DNA of 41,501 bases, from positions 52,044 to 93,544 of the forward strand of contig KN883442.1 of the NCBI GenBank assembly GCA_000934455.1. The letters run 5' to 3'. Each line of letters begins with the position of its first letter. The first letter of the stretch is position 1. The notes beneath the pieces were generated by a model. It was not told where the DNA came from. It was given only the letters and a program-made list of their open reading frames with translations, and made no database searches. Both the position numbers and the translations under genes were made by a program. This document shows positions 37,101 through 41,501 of the stretch, piece after piece. This DNA comes from Apostichopus parvimensis (lineage: Eukaryota > Echinodermata > Holothuroidea > Aspidochirotida > Stichopodidae).

Positions 37101-40100
37101 CTTTACTACTGAAGCAACATCTGCATCTTTAGCTTTAGAAGAAAAAAAACATAAAACAAAAAACTTTGCACACAGATCCACTTTTCATGGACAAAGTTGA
37201 CACATGCTACCAGCGATTGCTCGTGTAGAGGCGTGGGGGGGGGGGCGGGGGGGGGGGATCTACTCATAAGGGAATTAGTTCTGGTATTAGTTAAAGCATG
37301 AACAATCATTGTAACATCAGGGTTCCCAAAAAAAAAAAATTACTAACACAACATAATGAATGATGAAACTCACTTTACAGATATTGATTACTGTGATTTT
37401 TTTAGACTCTTGTTATTAAATGAGTAAATTAGAACAGCAGTTTGGTAATGAATATGCAAATAAGTAATTGAAATGTTTTTCTTTCAGGGTAAAAGAGGAA
37501 AAGATGGAACTCCCGGAGACCCAGGTGCCAAGGGTGACAGTGGTGTAAATGGTAACCCTGGGGCCCCTGGATTTAACGGAGCTGAGGTAGGTATCTAAAC
37601 AAGATATCATTCATCATATGATGATCTATGATTAAATTCAGGTATCCACTAGCGAGTGTCTTCATTTATGACTATCATAGGCTGGGGCACGACAAGTAAA
37701 AATTCAATTTTGTATTTGTTTGTTTTTAGTATAAACCAGGTTTTTGAACAAAAAATTGTTGTTCAGTAAAATAACTCAGTCACACTTGCTGTGATTTTAT
37801 GGAAGTTTTGAGGACATTTGTTGATCTTTGGATATCACATGACGAGAATCACTGGGTGTGAGATATAGAAGACCTGCAACAATTGTCTATAAATCAGCCA
37901 TCCATCCAATGTCTTTGATACATTTTTTCGAATTCTGGTGTGCCGGAGGAAGAGGGAGGGGGGTGGGAGGAGGAGAGGGAAGTGGCGACACATAATTTTG
38001 AAATATAAGAGATAGTACTGACTTTTGTTTGAAGTATTTTCAAAAGCAATAAAGTGGTTAAGAAGATATTCCAGCTAAAGATTTACACTGCTTGCTACCC
38101 TCATTTAGCTTTAGTGGTTATAATCTGTTCTGTGAAAAGTGGAAAAAAAAACTAAAAAAATGTACCAAAAGAACATAAAACATATTTCATGATTTCAGTG
38201 TTTTTGTTTACCATAACGATATTGCCAAAATGCAGTTGTGATGTGAAGGAAAGAAAGATACAAGATGTAAAGTACTCATGTTTGTTATCTGTTTCTCTTA
38301 CCTTCTTAGTTCTTTTACCTTTGACCTTGTTTGATTTTGTATAGAAAAAAGCTTTCTGATAAAAACCGTCAACATTGTTACAAGTTTTTGCATGGGTTGA
38401 AATATGTTTAAAAGATATCAATATGATTGGTGGTTAAGTAATGGGTAATTGTATATTTTTTTAAATTTTTTTATTACAAATGATTTTCTATTTGTACCTC
38501 CAAAAAAAGAAGAAAGACTTCTATCTTTTCTTTCATTTTTAGGGCGAAAAAGGTGATGTGGGACCAACAGGTAGAGATGGACCACAAGGACCACCTGTAA
38601 GTAACGTATATTGATATTAACAGTCAGAGGCCTTCCTTAAATGATCCATAGGGCCCAGTTGATGTTATATAAGGGCTGGTTGATGTTATATAAGGCCCGG
38701 TTGTTGTTACATAGGGGCCAGTTGATTTTACATAAGTCCCAGTTGATATTACATAGGGCCCAGTTGATGTTACATAGGGGGCCCAGTTAATGTCACTTAG
38801 AGGGCCCGGTTAATTGTTATGTCTAAATGTATTCATTTTCTGCTTTGTATCTGTTGCCATCGGATTTGATTCAACAGGAACTACTTCTTTAGGATCTTTT
38901 ATCATTCAAATTGTAAAAGGTTTTTAAATTCTTGAGTAAGTTGTAAGTTTTGTTGAACGAAAAAAAAAAGAAACTGTATTTGCGTGGCTGAGGTTCCTAC
39001 TCATTATTATAGTCCATACACTACCATTATAGTTTAGAGCAACTAGATTGTACTACCATTATAGTTTGGAGGAACTAGATTGTAATACGATTATAGTTTG
39101 GAGCAACTAGATTGTACTTGAAATATTTAAGAAATCTGTGTTAAGTACAACCTTTGAATCAGTAATATCGTAGGATAAAAAACACACAAGATGAATTGTT
39201 AAACCCTAGTCACTGCCTTCATGAAATTTCAGGGACCACCTGGAACAAGTGACGAAGATCAAGAATGCCCAGAAGGTCCACAGGGTCGGGAAGGTCCACC
39301 TGGGCCAACAGGTTATCAGGGTGAGAAAGGCAACAGAGGTAAGTAATGTGTTGCTGATGTGAATACATTGATATCAATATATGTTAATATGCAAAAATAT
39401 GAAAGTGTCTGGTTAAGAACGTGACAAGAAATTTTGGTATTAGGAACTTAGGAAAAAAGGGGGGAAAAGACACAACACAACACACACACACACATGTTTG
39501 TATTACATTCAGACCGAGGACCTCATTGTATTTTCCATTGTTCAAATCTACGTACCCTAACCTTAACAATACCCCATACAATAGAATTCTTCCGAGGACG
39601 TGGTGATTCTTTAGAAATCACAACGGAGGACCTGGAATTCTTTTGTTCAAGTCCTCGGTCAGAATACAAAACAAACGCACACACACACACACACATACTG
39701 TAATATTTCATGGTCAGTATTAGGAGTCTTTGGATCTTCTACACCTTTCCAACCAAAGCATCAAAACTTTTTGTTCACATGTTAAATTGTAGCATTACTG
39801 CTAAACATTGACTTAGTATGTAAAGGTCCAAACATTGGTACCGACAATTTAATTTTTAGTATCCTGTGGAGATGAGGAGGAGAGAGCAGGGGTGTTAGAA
39901 AGGTTGCTGGAGAGATAGGTAATTGGGGTGAGAGGCAGTAGGATAGAGGAGACCAGGGTAAGGGAAGGGGCTATATTCGTATTTGAGACTATTACACACC
40001 ACATTCACTCTTACACAGTTAAATAATTTAAAACACTATACTTTAGACTTCAAAACTGCTCCACAAAGTTAGACAATAAGTTATTCAGTTACATTCTGTG

Positions 40101-40564
40101 ATGATTCGATTACTTCTCTAAGCTTTCTTTATTCAGCGACCCTATTTATCCACAAGCGTGGCAAATTTTCTGCCTGCCGAGCAAGTTTTCAATCCACCTA
40201 AAATGTTATTGTTTTTTTGAGATGGAATCATGTGGAAACAAACATAATTATTGTTTGCCAATTTCTTCCCAAAATACTGTTCATTCTGGTTTTAATTTGG
40301 TTCTGGTACTTCTGGAAGACACCATGACTTCTCCATAAATACTTCTAAACTTCTTCTATCAGTACTTTATGTTTATTCAGCAGCGTTGAAAAGTTGGTTT
40401 GTTTCTGCATTCTCGTTGTTCTGTCGGTAAGGTAACCGATCTTTCCTTACTCCTCACAGGTATCAAGGGTATGCAGGGTCAACCAGGTCCAAGAGGGCCC
40501 CAAGGACAAACTGGTGCCCCGGGCCAACCAGGTATCGGTGACAAAGGAGATGCTGGTGAAGATG
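1062..40564 (+). CDS. COL4A1: Type IV collagen alpha chain, 5' part (16 exons, 3' end outside window)
   Basis: Seen: sixteen exons (1062-1148, 2976-3050, 18450-18506, 28892-28981, 29971-30123, 30826-30903, 32771-32848, 34215-34277, 34912-34989, 35734-35832, 36066-36119, 36908-36970, 37488-37586, 38543-38596, 39233-39338, 40460-40564), all with GT donors and AG acceptors, joined in one frame of about 446 codons. Order: signal peptide (1-28), non-collagenous lead (29-54), four-cysteine 7S start (55-73), then Gly-X-Y helix with interruptions. Known: type IV collagen is secreted, assembles as heterotrimers in the ER, cross-links through its 7S and NC1 ends and builds basement membranes. A fibrillar collagen would have long unbroken triplets and mostly 54-bp exons; here interruptions and mixed exon lengths (54-153 bp) point to type IV. 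The CNGTKG sequence and interruption style favour an alpha-1-like chain over alpha-2-like, but this is tentative without NC1. A small extra phase-0 exon could have been missed in the long introns. Confidence 0.93.
1149..2975 (+). other. Intron 1
   Basis: 1.83 kb, donor GTAAGT and acceptor TGTAG. AT-rich with no repeat, element or coding signal that I can support. First introns of collagen genes often hold enhancers, but no specific site is recognisable. Confidence 0.65.
2976..3050 (+). CDS. COL4A1: Collagen IV exon 2: lead before the 7S cysteines
   Basis: Encodes 25 residues (30-54) beginning [16 protein letters not shown] and ending in phase 0 at AATG|GTAACT. The acceptor chosen is TTATGTAG|AAATCA. 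A second AG at 2994-2995 would give an exon ending in phase 1, which does not fit exon 3, so the upstream acceptor is preferred. The peptide is basic, has one cysteine (residue 43) and no Gly-X-Y, matching the short non-helical segment between signal peptide and 7S core. Support is splice sites and phase rather than strong homology; cDNA would settle it. Confidence 0.68.
7398..7415 (+). repeat. G18 homopolymer
   Basis: Eighteen consecutive G on the sense strand in intron 2, followed by TTGGGGAGGG: a G-quadruplex candidate. The exact length is prone to sequencing error. Confidence 0.85.
8323..8689. mobile_element. Possible TTAA-flanked short DNA transposon (Kolobok/piggyBac-like MITE)
   Basis: A 367-bp GC-richer block. 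Its left end TTAAAGGCATTGAAGACTC (8319-8337) and the reverse complement of its right end, TTAAAGGGTGTGAAAACTT, agree at about 14 of 19 bases, and both ends abut TTAA as expected for a TTAA target duplication. There is no transposase. TTAA is a common tetramer and the inverted ends are short, so this is tentative. Confidence 0.35.
9211..9495 (-). mobile_element. tRNA-derived SINE, copy 1
   Basis: Read on the - strand: a tRNA-like head with A box TTAGCTCAGTGGTTTA and B box AGTTCGAGCCA about 45 bp apart (Pol III promoter), a body of about 150 bp, and a (CATA)n tail that appears on the + strand as TATG repeats at about 9211-9272. A second copy with the same layout and close to 90% identity by eye lies at 29056-29323. 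The head is not a functional tRNA gene: it has no 3' acceptor stem. It is antisense to the collagen gene. Three extra 15-bp copies of its 5' end follow at 9496-9540. Confidence 0.82.
9496..9540. repeat. 15-bp tandem repeat of the SINE 5' end
   Basis: Three 15-bp units, TTGATCTATTACTCC then TTGAGCTAACACTCC twice, follow the SINE end CTGAGCTAACACTCC. On the - strand they read as repeated GGAGTGTTAGCTCAA, the first 15 bases of the tRNA-like head, so the 5' end of the element was amplified. Confidence 0.75.
10122..10340 (+). repeat. Pyrimidine-rich tract with about 30-bp tandem units
   Basis: About 200 bp of nearly pure C/T on the + strand, including repeated units of CTCTTCCAACCCTTTCATCT type, ending in TTTTATCTCTCAG, which resembles a strong splice acceptor. 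Mirror-like C/T tracts can form triplex DNA. The purines CGGGTTTACTACCCG near 10309-10323 interrupt it. Confidence 0.7.
10766..11753 (+). repeat. 25-bp minisatellite array, about 40 units
   Basis: The consensus unit is GATCGGTATGAAAGCTTGTAAGTAT (built from the commonest bases, 25 bp), with common variants GATCA/GATTG, a TGTATAGG insertion and single-base changes. Units carry a central AAGCTT palindrome. Hand count gives about 22 exact copies of GTAAGTAT on the + strand. Between 10921 and about 11150 a higher-order period of 108 bp is visible. There are no spacers, so this is not CRISPR-like. Confidence 0.93.
12319..13515. repeat. 1.2-kb foldback element (two ~600-bp inverted arms, almost no spacer)
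   Basis: The left arm 12319-12916 is the imperfect reverse complement of the right arm 12918-13515, symmetric about position 12917. Outer matches: TACACAGTAAACCAACACGA on the left against TCGTGTTGGTTTACTGTGTA on the right, extended by TATATGGGC/GCCCATATA. Inner matches include GACATAC (12902) against GTATGTC (12926). The subrepeat ATAACGGTTGTAACA recurs in both arms. Flanks suggest a TA target duplication. No transposase is present. It is a non-autonomous foldback or long-TIR transposon; arm identity is perhaps 75-80% by eye, so it is old. Confidence 0.85.
18450..18506 (+). CDS. COL4A1: Collagen IV exon 3: start of the 7S domain
   Basis: Encodes 19 residues (55-73), [19 protein letters not shown], between acceptor CTCTTACAG and donor AGG|GTAAGA, phase 0 at both ends. 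The spacing C-x2-C-x4-C-x-C running directly into G-x-K-G is the N-terminal 7S signature of type IV collagen, where these cysteines cross-link four triple helices. An N-glycosylation sequon (Asn67-Gly-Thr) directly follows the fourth cysteine. The exon is isolated: 15.4 kb of intron before it and 10.4 kb after it. Confidence 0.92.
18524..18762 (+). repeat. 118-bp tandem duplication with G-run
   Basis: Two copies, from about 18534 and 18652, share GAGAAGATTGAACATGTTAC, CAGTTATGT and GCCAGTTGTCACAAGGAATGA, a G-run of variable length, then GGGAGTTGAAAAT. Copies differ at only a few bases outside the G-run, so the duplication is recent. It begins 18 bp past the exon 3 donor. Confidence 0.88.
19088..19457. 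mobile_element. Non-autonomous hAT transposon (370 bp) with 8-bp TSD
   Basis: Terminal inverted repeats CAGGGGTGGGCAACCT and (reverse complement) CAGGGGTGGGCAACCT bound the element, and the perfect 8-bp target duplication ATTTACAT lies at 19080-19087 and 19458-19465. CAGGGGTGGGCAACC ends followed by GCGGCCC-type subterminal motifs are well known in animal hAT families. The interior has no transposase ORF, so it needs an autonomous partner. Confidence 0.93.
21121..21406. mobile_element. Non-autonomous hAT-like transposon (286 bp) with 8-bp TSD
   Basis: Perfect 8-bp direct repeat AGTTGAAC at 21113-21120 and 21407-21414. The left end CAGTGGCGGTCGCGG and right end (reverse complement) CAGCGTCCATACAGTCAGG both begin CAG and lead into G-runs; the inverted repeat is poor beyond that. 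The interior is GC-richer than its surroundings and has no coding capacity for a transposase. CAGTGGCG ends with 8-bp duplications fit hAT. Confidence 0.78.
24405..24853. mobile_element. Possible short DNA transposon flanked by TA
   Basis: The left end GGTTGCGTTTATGTTAC and right end (reverse complement) GGGCCTGTTTACATTAG form an imperfect inverted repeat, each bordered by TA. The 449-bp interior differs from its surroundings, with more CG dinucleotides and GATC motifs. No ORF of note. It could be a Tc1/mariner- or Harbinger-type MITE; family not resolved. Confidence 0.42.
25673..25990. mobile_element. hAT-like insertion (318 bp) with 8-bp TSD inside a duplicated block
   Basis: The 8-bp direct repeat AGTAGAAC flanks it at 25665-25672 and 25991-25998. 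The right end reads (reverse complement) CAGTGGCGAGCC, a hAT-like terminus; the left end CATAACATACTA is a poor mate. A diverged copy of the surrounding DNA at about 26266-26320 lacks the insert (TAAGTACATTCATCTTTG ... GTAGAACCTTGACA) and acts as an empty site. The interior has G- and C-runs and no ORF. Confidence 0.65.
26041..26054 (+). repeat. C14 homopolymer
   Basis: Fourteen C in the C-rich tract of the tandem duplication in intron 3 (G-quadruplex on the - strand). Copy B has an interrupted CCCACC version at the equivalent place. Confidence 0.8.
28892..28981 (+). CDS. COL4A1: Collagen IV exon 4: Gly-X-Y helix, 10 triplets
   Basis: Residues 74-103, ten uninterrupted triplets beginning [16 protein letters not shown] and ending GYEGFE. 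The acceptor is TGTCTTTACAG and the donor is GAA|GTAAGT, phase 0 at both ends. Proline sits in X and Y positions, so Y prolines are likely hydroxylated and Lys in Y may be glycosylated. A C-run (about 28812-28822) lies 70 bp before the acceptor. Confidence 0.95.
28982..29970 (+). other. Intron 4, with SINE copy 2
   Basis: 989 bp. It carries the second tRNA-derived SINE at 29056-29323; the remainder (29324-29970) is AT-rich with short CAAGTATGAAAGTATG-type repeats right after the SINE and nothing else recognisable. Confidence 0.8.
29056..29323 (-). mobile_element. tRNA-derived SINE, copy 2
   Basis: On the - strand: A box TTAGCTCAGTGGTTAA, B box GAGTTTGAGTC (one step from the canonical GGTTCRANTCC), the same body as copy 1 (CGCGAAGAAGCCATCATTGG on the + strand) and a degenerate CATA tail at 29056-29100. 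A six-base TTGTCA repeat is added in the body relative to copy 1. It is antisense to the collagen gene and starts about 75 bp after the exon 4 donor. Confidence 0.82.
29971..30123 (+). CDS. COL4A1: Collagen IV exon 5: Gly-X-Y helix with CNGTK sequon
   Basis: The largest exon in the window: 153 bp, residues 104-154, seventeen unbroken triplets ending GMPGCNGTK. Cysteine 150 and the Asn151-Gly-Thr sequon match a conserved cysteine and N-glycan site near the end of the 7S region of type IV collagens (CNGTKG is the vertebrate alpha-1 form, from family knowledge). Acceptor CTATTTTTAG, donor AAG|GTAAAG, phase 0. Its 3' part and the following intron have a decayed tandem copy about 220 bp downstream. 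Confidence 0.95.
30124..30825 (+). other. Intron 5, with decayed exon duplicate
   Basis: 702 bp. 30254-30455 is a degenerate copy of the end of exon 5 and start of this intron (listed separately); 30456-30825 shows nothing further. Confidence 0.75.
30254..30455 (+). pseudogene. Decayed tandem duplicate of exon 5 3' part plus intron start
   Basis: The block AATGGCCCA...GGCGCAATGGTACAAAAGG, then AGCTTCTACAT, GGAAAATCATGCA and GGTTCTCCA lines up in order with exon 5 and its intron (AATGGCCCA...GGATGTAATGGTACAAAGG, AGCTTCTGCAT, GGAAAACCATGCA, GGTTCTCTA) at a spacing of about 207-220 bp. A good acceptor (CTTCTTTTAACAG, 30241-30253) precedes it, but the translated frame has lost the Gly-X-Y pattern, keeps only RNGTK and meets a TGA at 30356. 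The donor GTAAAG is now GCAAGG. Taken as a dead exon copy; splicing through a GC donor cannot be ruled out. Confidence 0.65.
30826..30903 (+). CDS. COL4A1: Collagen IV exon 6: helix with SSVP interruption
   Basis: Residues 155-180: three triplets (GEEGPLGPP), a five-residue unit GSSVP that breaks the Gly-X-Y register, then four triplets ending GVRGQK. Short interruptions of this kind are typical of type IV collagen and give the helix flexibility. Acceptor GTTTCTTACAG, donor AAG|GTAAAT, phase 0. Confidence 0.93.
31129..31291. mobile_element. Short MITE (163 bp), hAT-like ends
   Basis: Ends CAGGCATGAGC and (reverse complement) CAGGGATGAGC match at 10 of 11 bases, flanked on both sides by ATATAT. 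A similar inner pair, CCGTGATTTCTTTTCTACCCC at 31172 and CCGTGATTTTTTTTTACCCC at 31259, occurs in direct orientation. No ORF. The flank is low complexity, so the target duplication length is uncertain. Confidence 0.5.
32249..32338 (+). repeat. 15-bp tandem repeat TTGGATAAAGCATTG
   Basis: About six units of TTGGATAAAGCATTG with changes (GATTGGACAAAGCATTG, TTACACAGCATTG, TTGCATAAAGCATTG, TTAAATAG). It lies inside a 137-codon + strand ORF (32022-32435), where it is read as Trp-Ile-Lys-His-Cys repeats, but that ORF is not convincing as a gene. Confidence 0.8.
32771..32848 (+). CDS. COL4A1: Collagen IV exon 7: helix with ETLK interruption
   Basis: Residues 181-206: GEPGES, then the five-residue unit GETLK, then [15 protein letters not shown]. 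Acceptor TATTTTTCAG, donor CCG|GTAAAC, phase 0. The 1.87-kb intron before it is long for this half of the gene; I found no extra Gly-X-Y exon in it, but phase alone could not reveal one. Confidence 0.93.
32849..34214 (+). other. Intron 7 (1.37 kb)
   Basis: AT-rich, with no element, repeat or ORF that I can support. Ends in TTGCTTGTTTGCAG. Confidence 0.7.
34215..34277 (+). CDS. COL4A1: Collagen IV exon 8: helix, 7 triplets
   Basis: Residues 207-227, seven uninterrupted triplets from [10 protein letters not shown] to GDQGFT. Acceptor TTGTTTGCAG, donor ACT|GTAAGT, phase 0. Exon 7 ends with a Pro codon and this exon opens with Gly, so the triplet register is kept across the junction. Confidence 0.94.
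34278..34911 (+). other. Intron 8 (634 bp)
   Basis: A G-rich patch near 34500 and a C-run at 34714-34731; nothing else recognised. Confidence 0.7.
34912..34989 (+). CDS. COL4A1: Collagen IV exon 9: helix with LQNVAFE interruption
   Basis: Residues 228-253: four triplets ([12 protein letters not shown]), an eight-residue unit GLQNVAFE with a hydrophobic stretch, then GAKGEK. Acceptor TTTTGTTTCAG, donor AAG|GTAAGT, phase 0. The interruption lies in the N-terminal third of the helix, where type IV chains carry clustered breaks. Confidence 0.94.
34990..35733 (+). other. Intron 9 (744 bp), with LINE remnant
   Basis: Contains G13 at 35091-35103, a C-run at 35270-35278 and, directly after the latter, the LINE reverse-transcriptase remnant at 35283-35612. 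Confidence 0.75.
35283..35612 (+). pseudogene. Non-LTR retrotransposon (CR1/L2-like) ORF2 C-terminal remnant
   Basis: The translation begins [20 protein letters not shown] and continues [20 protein letters not shown], then [19 protein letters not shown] and TRGHCL. The [20 protein letters not shown] and [13 protein letters not shown] blocks are hallmarks of the region just after the reverse transcriptase core in CR1/L2/Jockey-group LINEs. A TAA follows GHCL at 35551, after which the same frame still resembles the family ([15 protein letters not shown]), so a nonsense change has broken it. The copy is 5'- and 3'-truncated, in the same orientation as the host gene, and inactive. Confidence 0.82.
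35734..35832 (+). CDS. COL4A1: Collagen IV exon 10: helix with long cysteine-bearing interruption
   Basis: Residues 254-286: GTTGPTGQK, then an imperfect stretch [18 protein letters not shown] that holds one cysteine (residue 266) and irregular Gly spacing, then GPKGEE. This is the most strongly broken part of the helix in the window. Acceptor GATCACTTAG (weak pyrimidine tract), donor GAG|GTGAGT, phase 0. Only 233 bp of intron separate it from exon 11. In type IV collagens cysteines in interruptions can bond between chains; whether this one does is not known. Confidence 0.93.
36066..36119 (+). CDS. COL4A1: Collagen IV exon 11: 54-bp helix exon
   Basis: Residues 287-304, six perfect triplets [18 protein letters not shown], between acceptor TTACTCCTCAG and donor GAA|GTGAGT, phase 0. 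The 54-bp size equals the ancestral collagen exon unit. The stretch is charged (ER, K, D), favouring lateral contacts. Confidence 0.94.
36120..36907 (+). other. Intron 11 (788 bp)
   Basis: An AG dinucleotide repeat at 36249-36265, T-runs near 36631-36650, and nothing else recognised. Confidence 0.7.
36908..36970 (+). CDS. COL4A1: Collagen IV exon 12: helix, 7 triplets
   Basis: Residues 305-325, seven perfect triplets from [10 protein letters not shown] to GPPGRV. Acceptor TTTCACTTGCAG, donor GTG|GTAAGA, phase 0. Rich in Lys and Asp; Lys in the Y position (GDK, GAK) is a candidate for hydroxylation and glycosylation. Confidence 0.94.
36971..37487 (+). other. Intron 12 (517 bp), with G11-C-G11 run
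   Basis: 37235-37257 is GGGGGGGGGGG-C-GGGGGGGGGGG on the sense strand, a strong G-quadruplex candidate in DNA and pre-mRNA. A-runs at 37010-37020 and 37328-37339. Otherwise nothing. Confidence 0.75.
37488..37586 (+). CDS. COL4A1: Collagen IV exon 13: helix, 11 triplets
   Basis: Residues 326-358, eleven perfect triplets from [13 protein letters not shown] to GFNGAE. Acceptor TTTTTCTTTCAG, donor GAG|GTAGGT, phase 0. The opening GKRGKD is basic and could bind heparan sulfate, which is inference only. Confidence 0.94.
37587..38542 (+). other. Intron 13 (956 bp)
   Basis: A purine-rich G/A stretch at 37944-37984 and A/T runs before the acceptor; no element or ORF recognised. Confidence 0.7.
38543..38596 (+). 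CDS. COL4A1: Collagen IV exon 14: 54-bp helix exon
   Basis: Residues 359-376, six perfect triplets [18 protein letters not shown]. Acceptor TTTCATTTTTAG, donor CCT|GTAAGT, phase 0. A 22-bp minisatellite starts about 50 bp downstream in the intron. Confidence 0.94.
38646..38818 (+). repeat. 22-bp minisatellite, 8 units
   Basis: Eight diverged units of GGGCCCAGTTGATGTTACATAG, 21-24 bp each; early units read TTATATAA, later ones TTACATAG. It starts about 50 bp after the exon 14 donor. Confidence 0.88.
39020..39115 (+). repeat. 32-bp tandem repeat, exactly 3 units
   Basis: Units at 39020-39051, 39052-39083 and 39084-39115 with core ATTATAGTTT and GGAACTAGATTGT. They differ by one to four bases with no indels. 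Lies in intron 14, 117 bp before exon 15. Confidence 0.92.
39233..39338 (+). CDS. COL4A1: Collagen IV exon 15: helix with acidic Cys interruption, split Gly
   Basis: Residues 377-411 plus the first base of Gly412: GPP, then the acidic eleven-residue unit [11 protein letters not shown] with a cysteine (residue 387), then seven triplets. Acceptor ATGAAATTTCAG, donor AGAG|GTAAGT. It ends in phase 1, splitting a Gly codon, unlike all exons before it. Vertebrate COL4 genes also switch to split-Gly exons further 3', so this junction may mark the same architectural change. Confidence 0.93.
39339..40459 (+). other. Intron 15 (1.12 kb)
   Basis: Besides the palindromic block near its start, 39860-39975 is purine-rich (GGAGGAGAGAGCAGG type). 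Nothing else recognised. The acceptor region TTTCCTTACTCCTCACAG is strong. Confidence 0.7.
39476..39694. repeat. Palindromic block between CA repeats (possible MITE)
   Basis: CA repeats at 39476-39494 and 39677-39694 bracket an imperfect inverted repeat: TTCAGACCGAGGACCT (39507-39522) against AGTCCTCGGTCAGAA (39649-39663). Two more CGAGGAC-like motifs (39592, 39624) flank an inner hairpin GTGATTCTTTAGAAATCAC (39602-39620). No coding capacity and no clear target duplication. Confidence 0.5.
40460..40564 (+). CDS. COL4A1: Collagen IV exon 16: helix with G-I-G interruption
   Basis: Completes Gly412, then residues 413-446 ([15 protein letters not shown] ... GDAGED) and the first base of the next Gly. 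Acceptor TCCTCACAG, donor GATG|GTACGT, phase 1 at both ends. One interruption, Gly-Ile-Gly (a missing Y residue), is the G1G type common in type IV collagen. It is the last exon I can find; the gene continues beyond the window. Confidence 0.93.
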
Positions 40565-41501
40565 GTACGTTTATTTTCAAGTTCAACATCTGCATATGAA
40601 GCAAGAGGAGGAGTGATGAAAGAACAAAGAGAGTTTTAGTTTCAGAAGCAACGGGATTTGAATTCTCCAATGGGATTCCACCCACCCTCAGGATTACATA
40701 GTTTTTCCATTGTTGATTATATATTAATGCCGAAACACTGATGAGGTGATAAATGCCAGTTATAAAAGTATGTTTAGGTTATGTACGGGGGAAAAAAAGG
40801 CATGGCATTTAAATTGAAGTCAGGGACAAAGCCAGACTGGGTTAGTGTAACATGCCACAGACCGTTATTGCGTGATGTGTGATTGTTATTTTTACAGTAT
40901 CAAAGCAGTTTGTGAATGTTGTTCCTATAAAATTGCCAGTAAAGCATTGAAAGAGAGTACAGTCATTTATAATATATTGTTTCCAAAGGAAAACATTTTA
41001 CTGTTTGTAGAAGGAAACATTTGAAAAAAAAATAGTAACTTTCATCAAAAAGGAGATAAGAAAATTGAACCATCTAGGGTAGTCTTTTTAGATTTATTTT
41101 TTTTTTCACTTGAAATACAAAACAGATGTCCAACTGACAGGCACGTTCACAGCTTTTTCAAATGATGGATTTTGTGTTGAAATAAAGCCAATGAATTTCA
41201 TTAGAGCTCGGTTTCATATAAACAACACAATATTGAGGGTGGTGGCGGGAAGCAATTCTCTCTGCTAAGCTGCTGGTTGCTCCCTCCTCCTCCCCTCCCT
41301 CCTCATCTCTTGGCTGTACATCTCATAAAATGTATAATTTACTTAGTGGTAAAACTACTGGCTGCTTATGACCATCAAAGAAAGTTGTTTACATCATATT
41401 CCTTTCTTGGTCTTGTTTCTGTGCTCGCCACCCCTCCCTCTCCTCGCCACCCCTCCCTCTCCTCGCGACCCCCTCTCCCCGCCACCCCTCTCCCCGCTAC
41501 C
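40565..41501 (+). other. Intron 16 (start), ending in a C/T-rich tandem repeat
   Basis: No further Gly-X-Y exon up to the window end. 41281-41310 is pyrimidine-rich, and 41425-41501 holds degenerate units of CTCGCCACCCCTCCCTCT of about 18 bp, cut off by the window edge. Confidence 0.7.

Overview
The window is animal nuclear DNA, AT-rich and intron-rich, dominated by the 5' half of one gene on the + strand: a type IV (basement membrane) collagen alpha chain. Sixteen coding exons can be placed from position 1062 to 40564. Their GT/AG borders agree and the reading phase is continuous through all sixteen. They encode about 446 residues: a signal peptide, a short lead, the cysteine-rich start of the 7S domain, then Gly-X-Y triple helix with the short interruptions typical of collagen IV. 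The rest of the helix and the C-terminal NC1 domain lie beyond the window. Long introns full of simple repeats, short DNA transposons, a tRNA-derived SINE and a LINE scrap suggest a marine invertebrate deuterostome such as an echinoderm. I cannot fix the species from sequence alone.

Layout. 1-1061 is the 5' flank; a weak possible exon of a divergent gene lies on the - strand at 547-637. Exon 1 (signal peptide) is 1062-1148 and exon 2 is 2976-3050. Intron 2 is 15.4 kb and holds a possible TTAA-flanked short transposon (8323-8689), a tRNA-derived SINE (9211-9495), a pyrimidine tract (10122-10340), a 1-kb 25-bp minisatellite (10766-11753) and a 1.2-kb nearly spacerless inverted repeat (12319-13515). 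Exon 3 (18450-18506) carries the 7S cysteines. Intron 3 is 10.4 kb and holds two hAT-type short transposons with perfect 8-bp target duplications, a third hAT-like insertion inside a tandem duplication that supplies its empty site, and one possible TA-flanked element. From 28892 on, exons 4-16 are closely spaced, almost all phase 0 and starting with a Gly codon; exons 15 and 16 join through a split Gly codon.

Most notable points: an intronic minisatellite in which about 22 units contain the exact 5' splice-site core GTAAGTAT on the sense strand; the long foldback sequence 0.6 kb downstream of it in the same intron; a decayed tandem copy of the 3' part of exon 5; and a datable hAT-like insertion with its empty site next to it. 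I see no CRISPR array, operon, rRNA gene, functional tRNA gene or intact transposase, and no convincing second protein gene. All functional statements about the repeats are inference.
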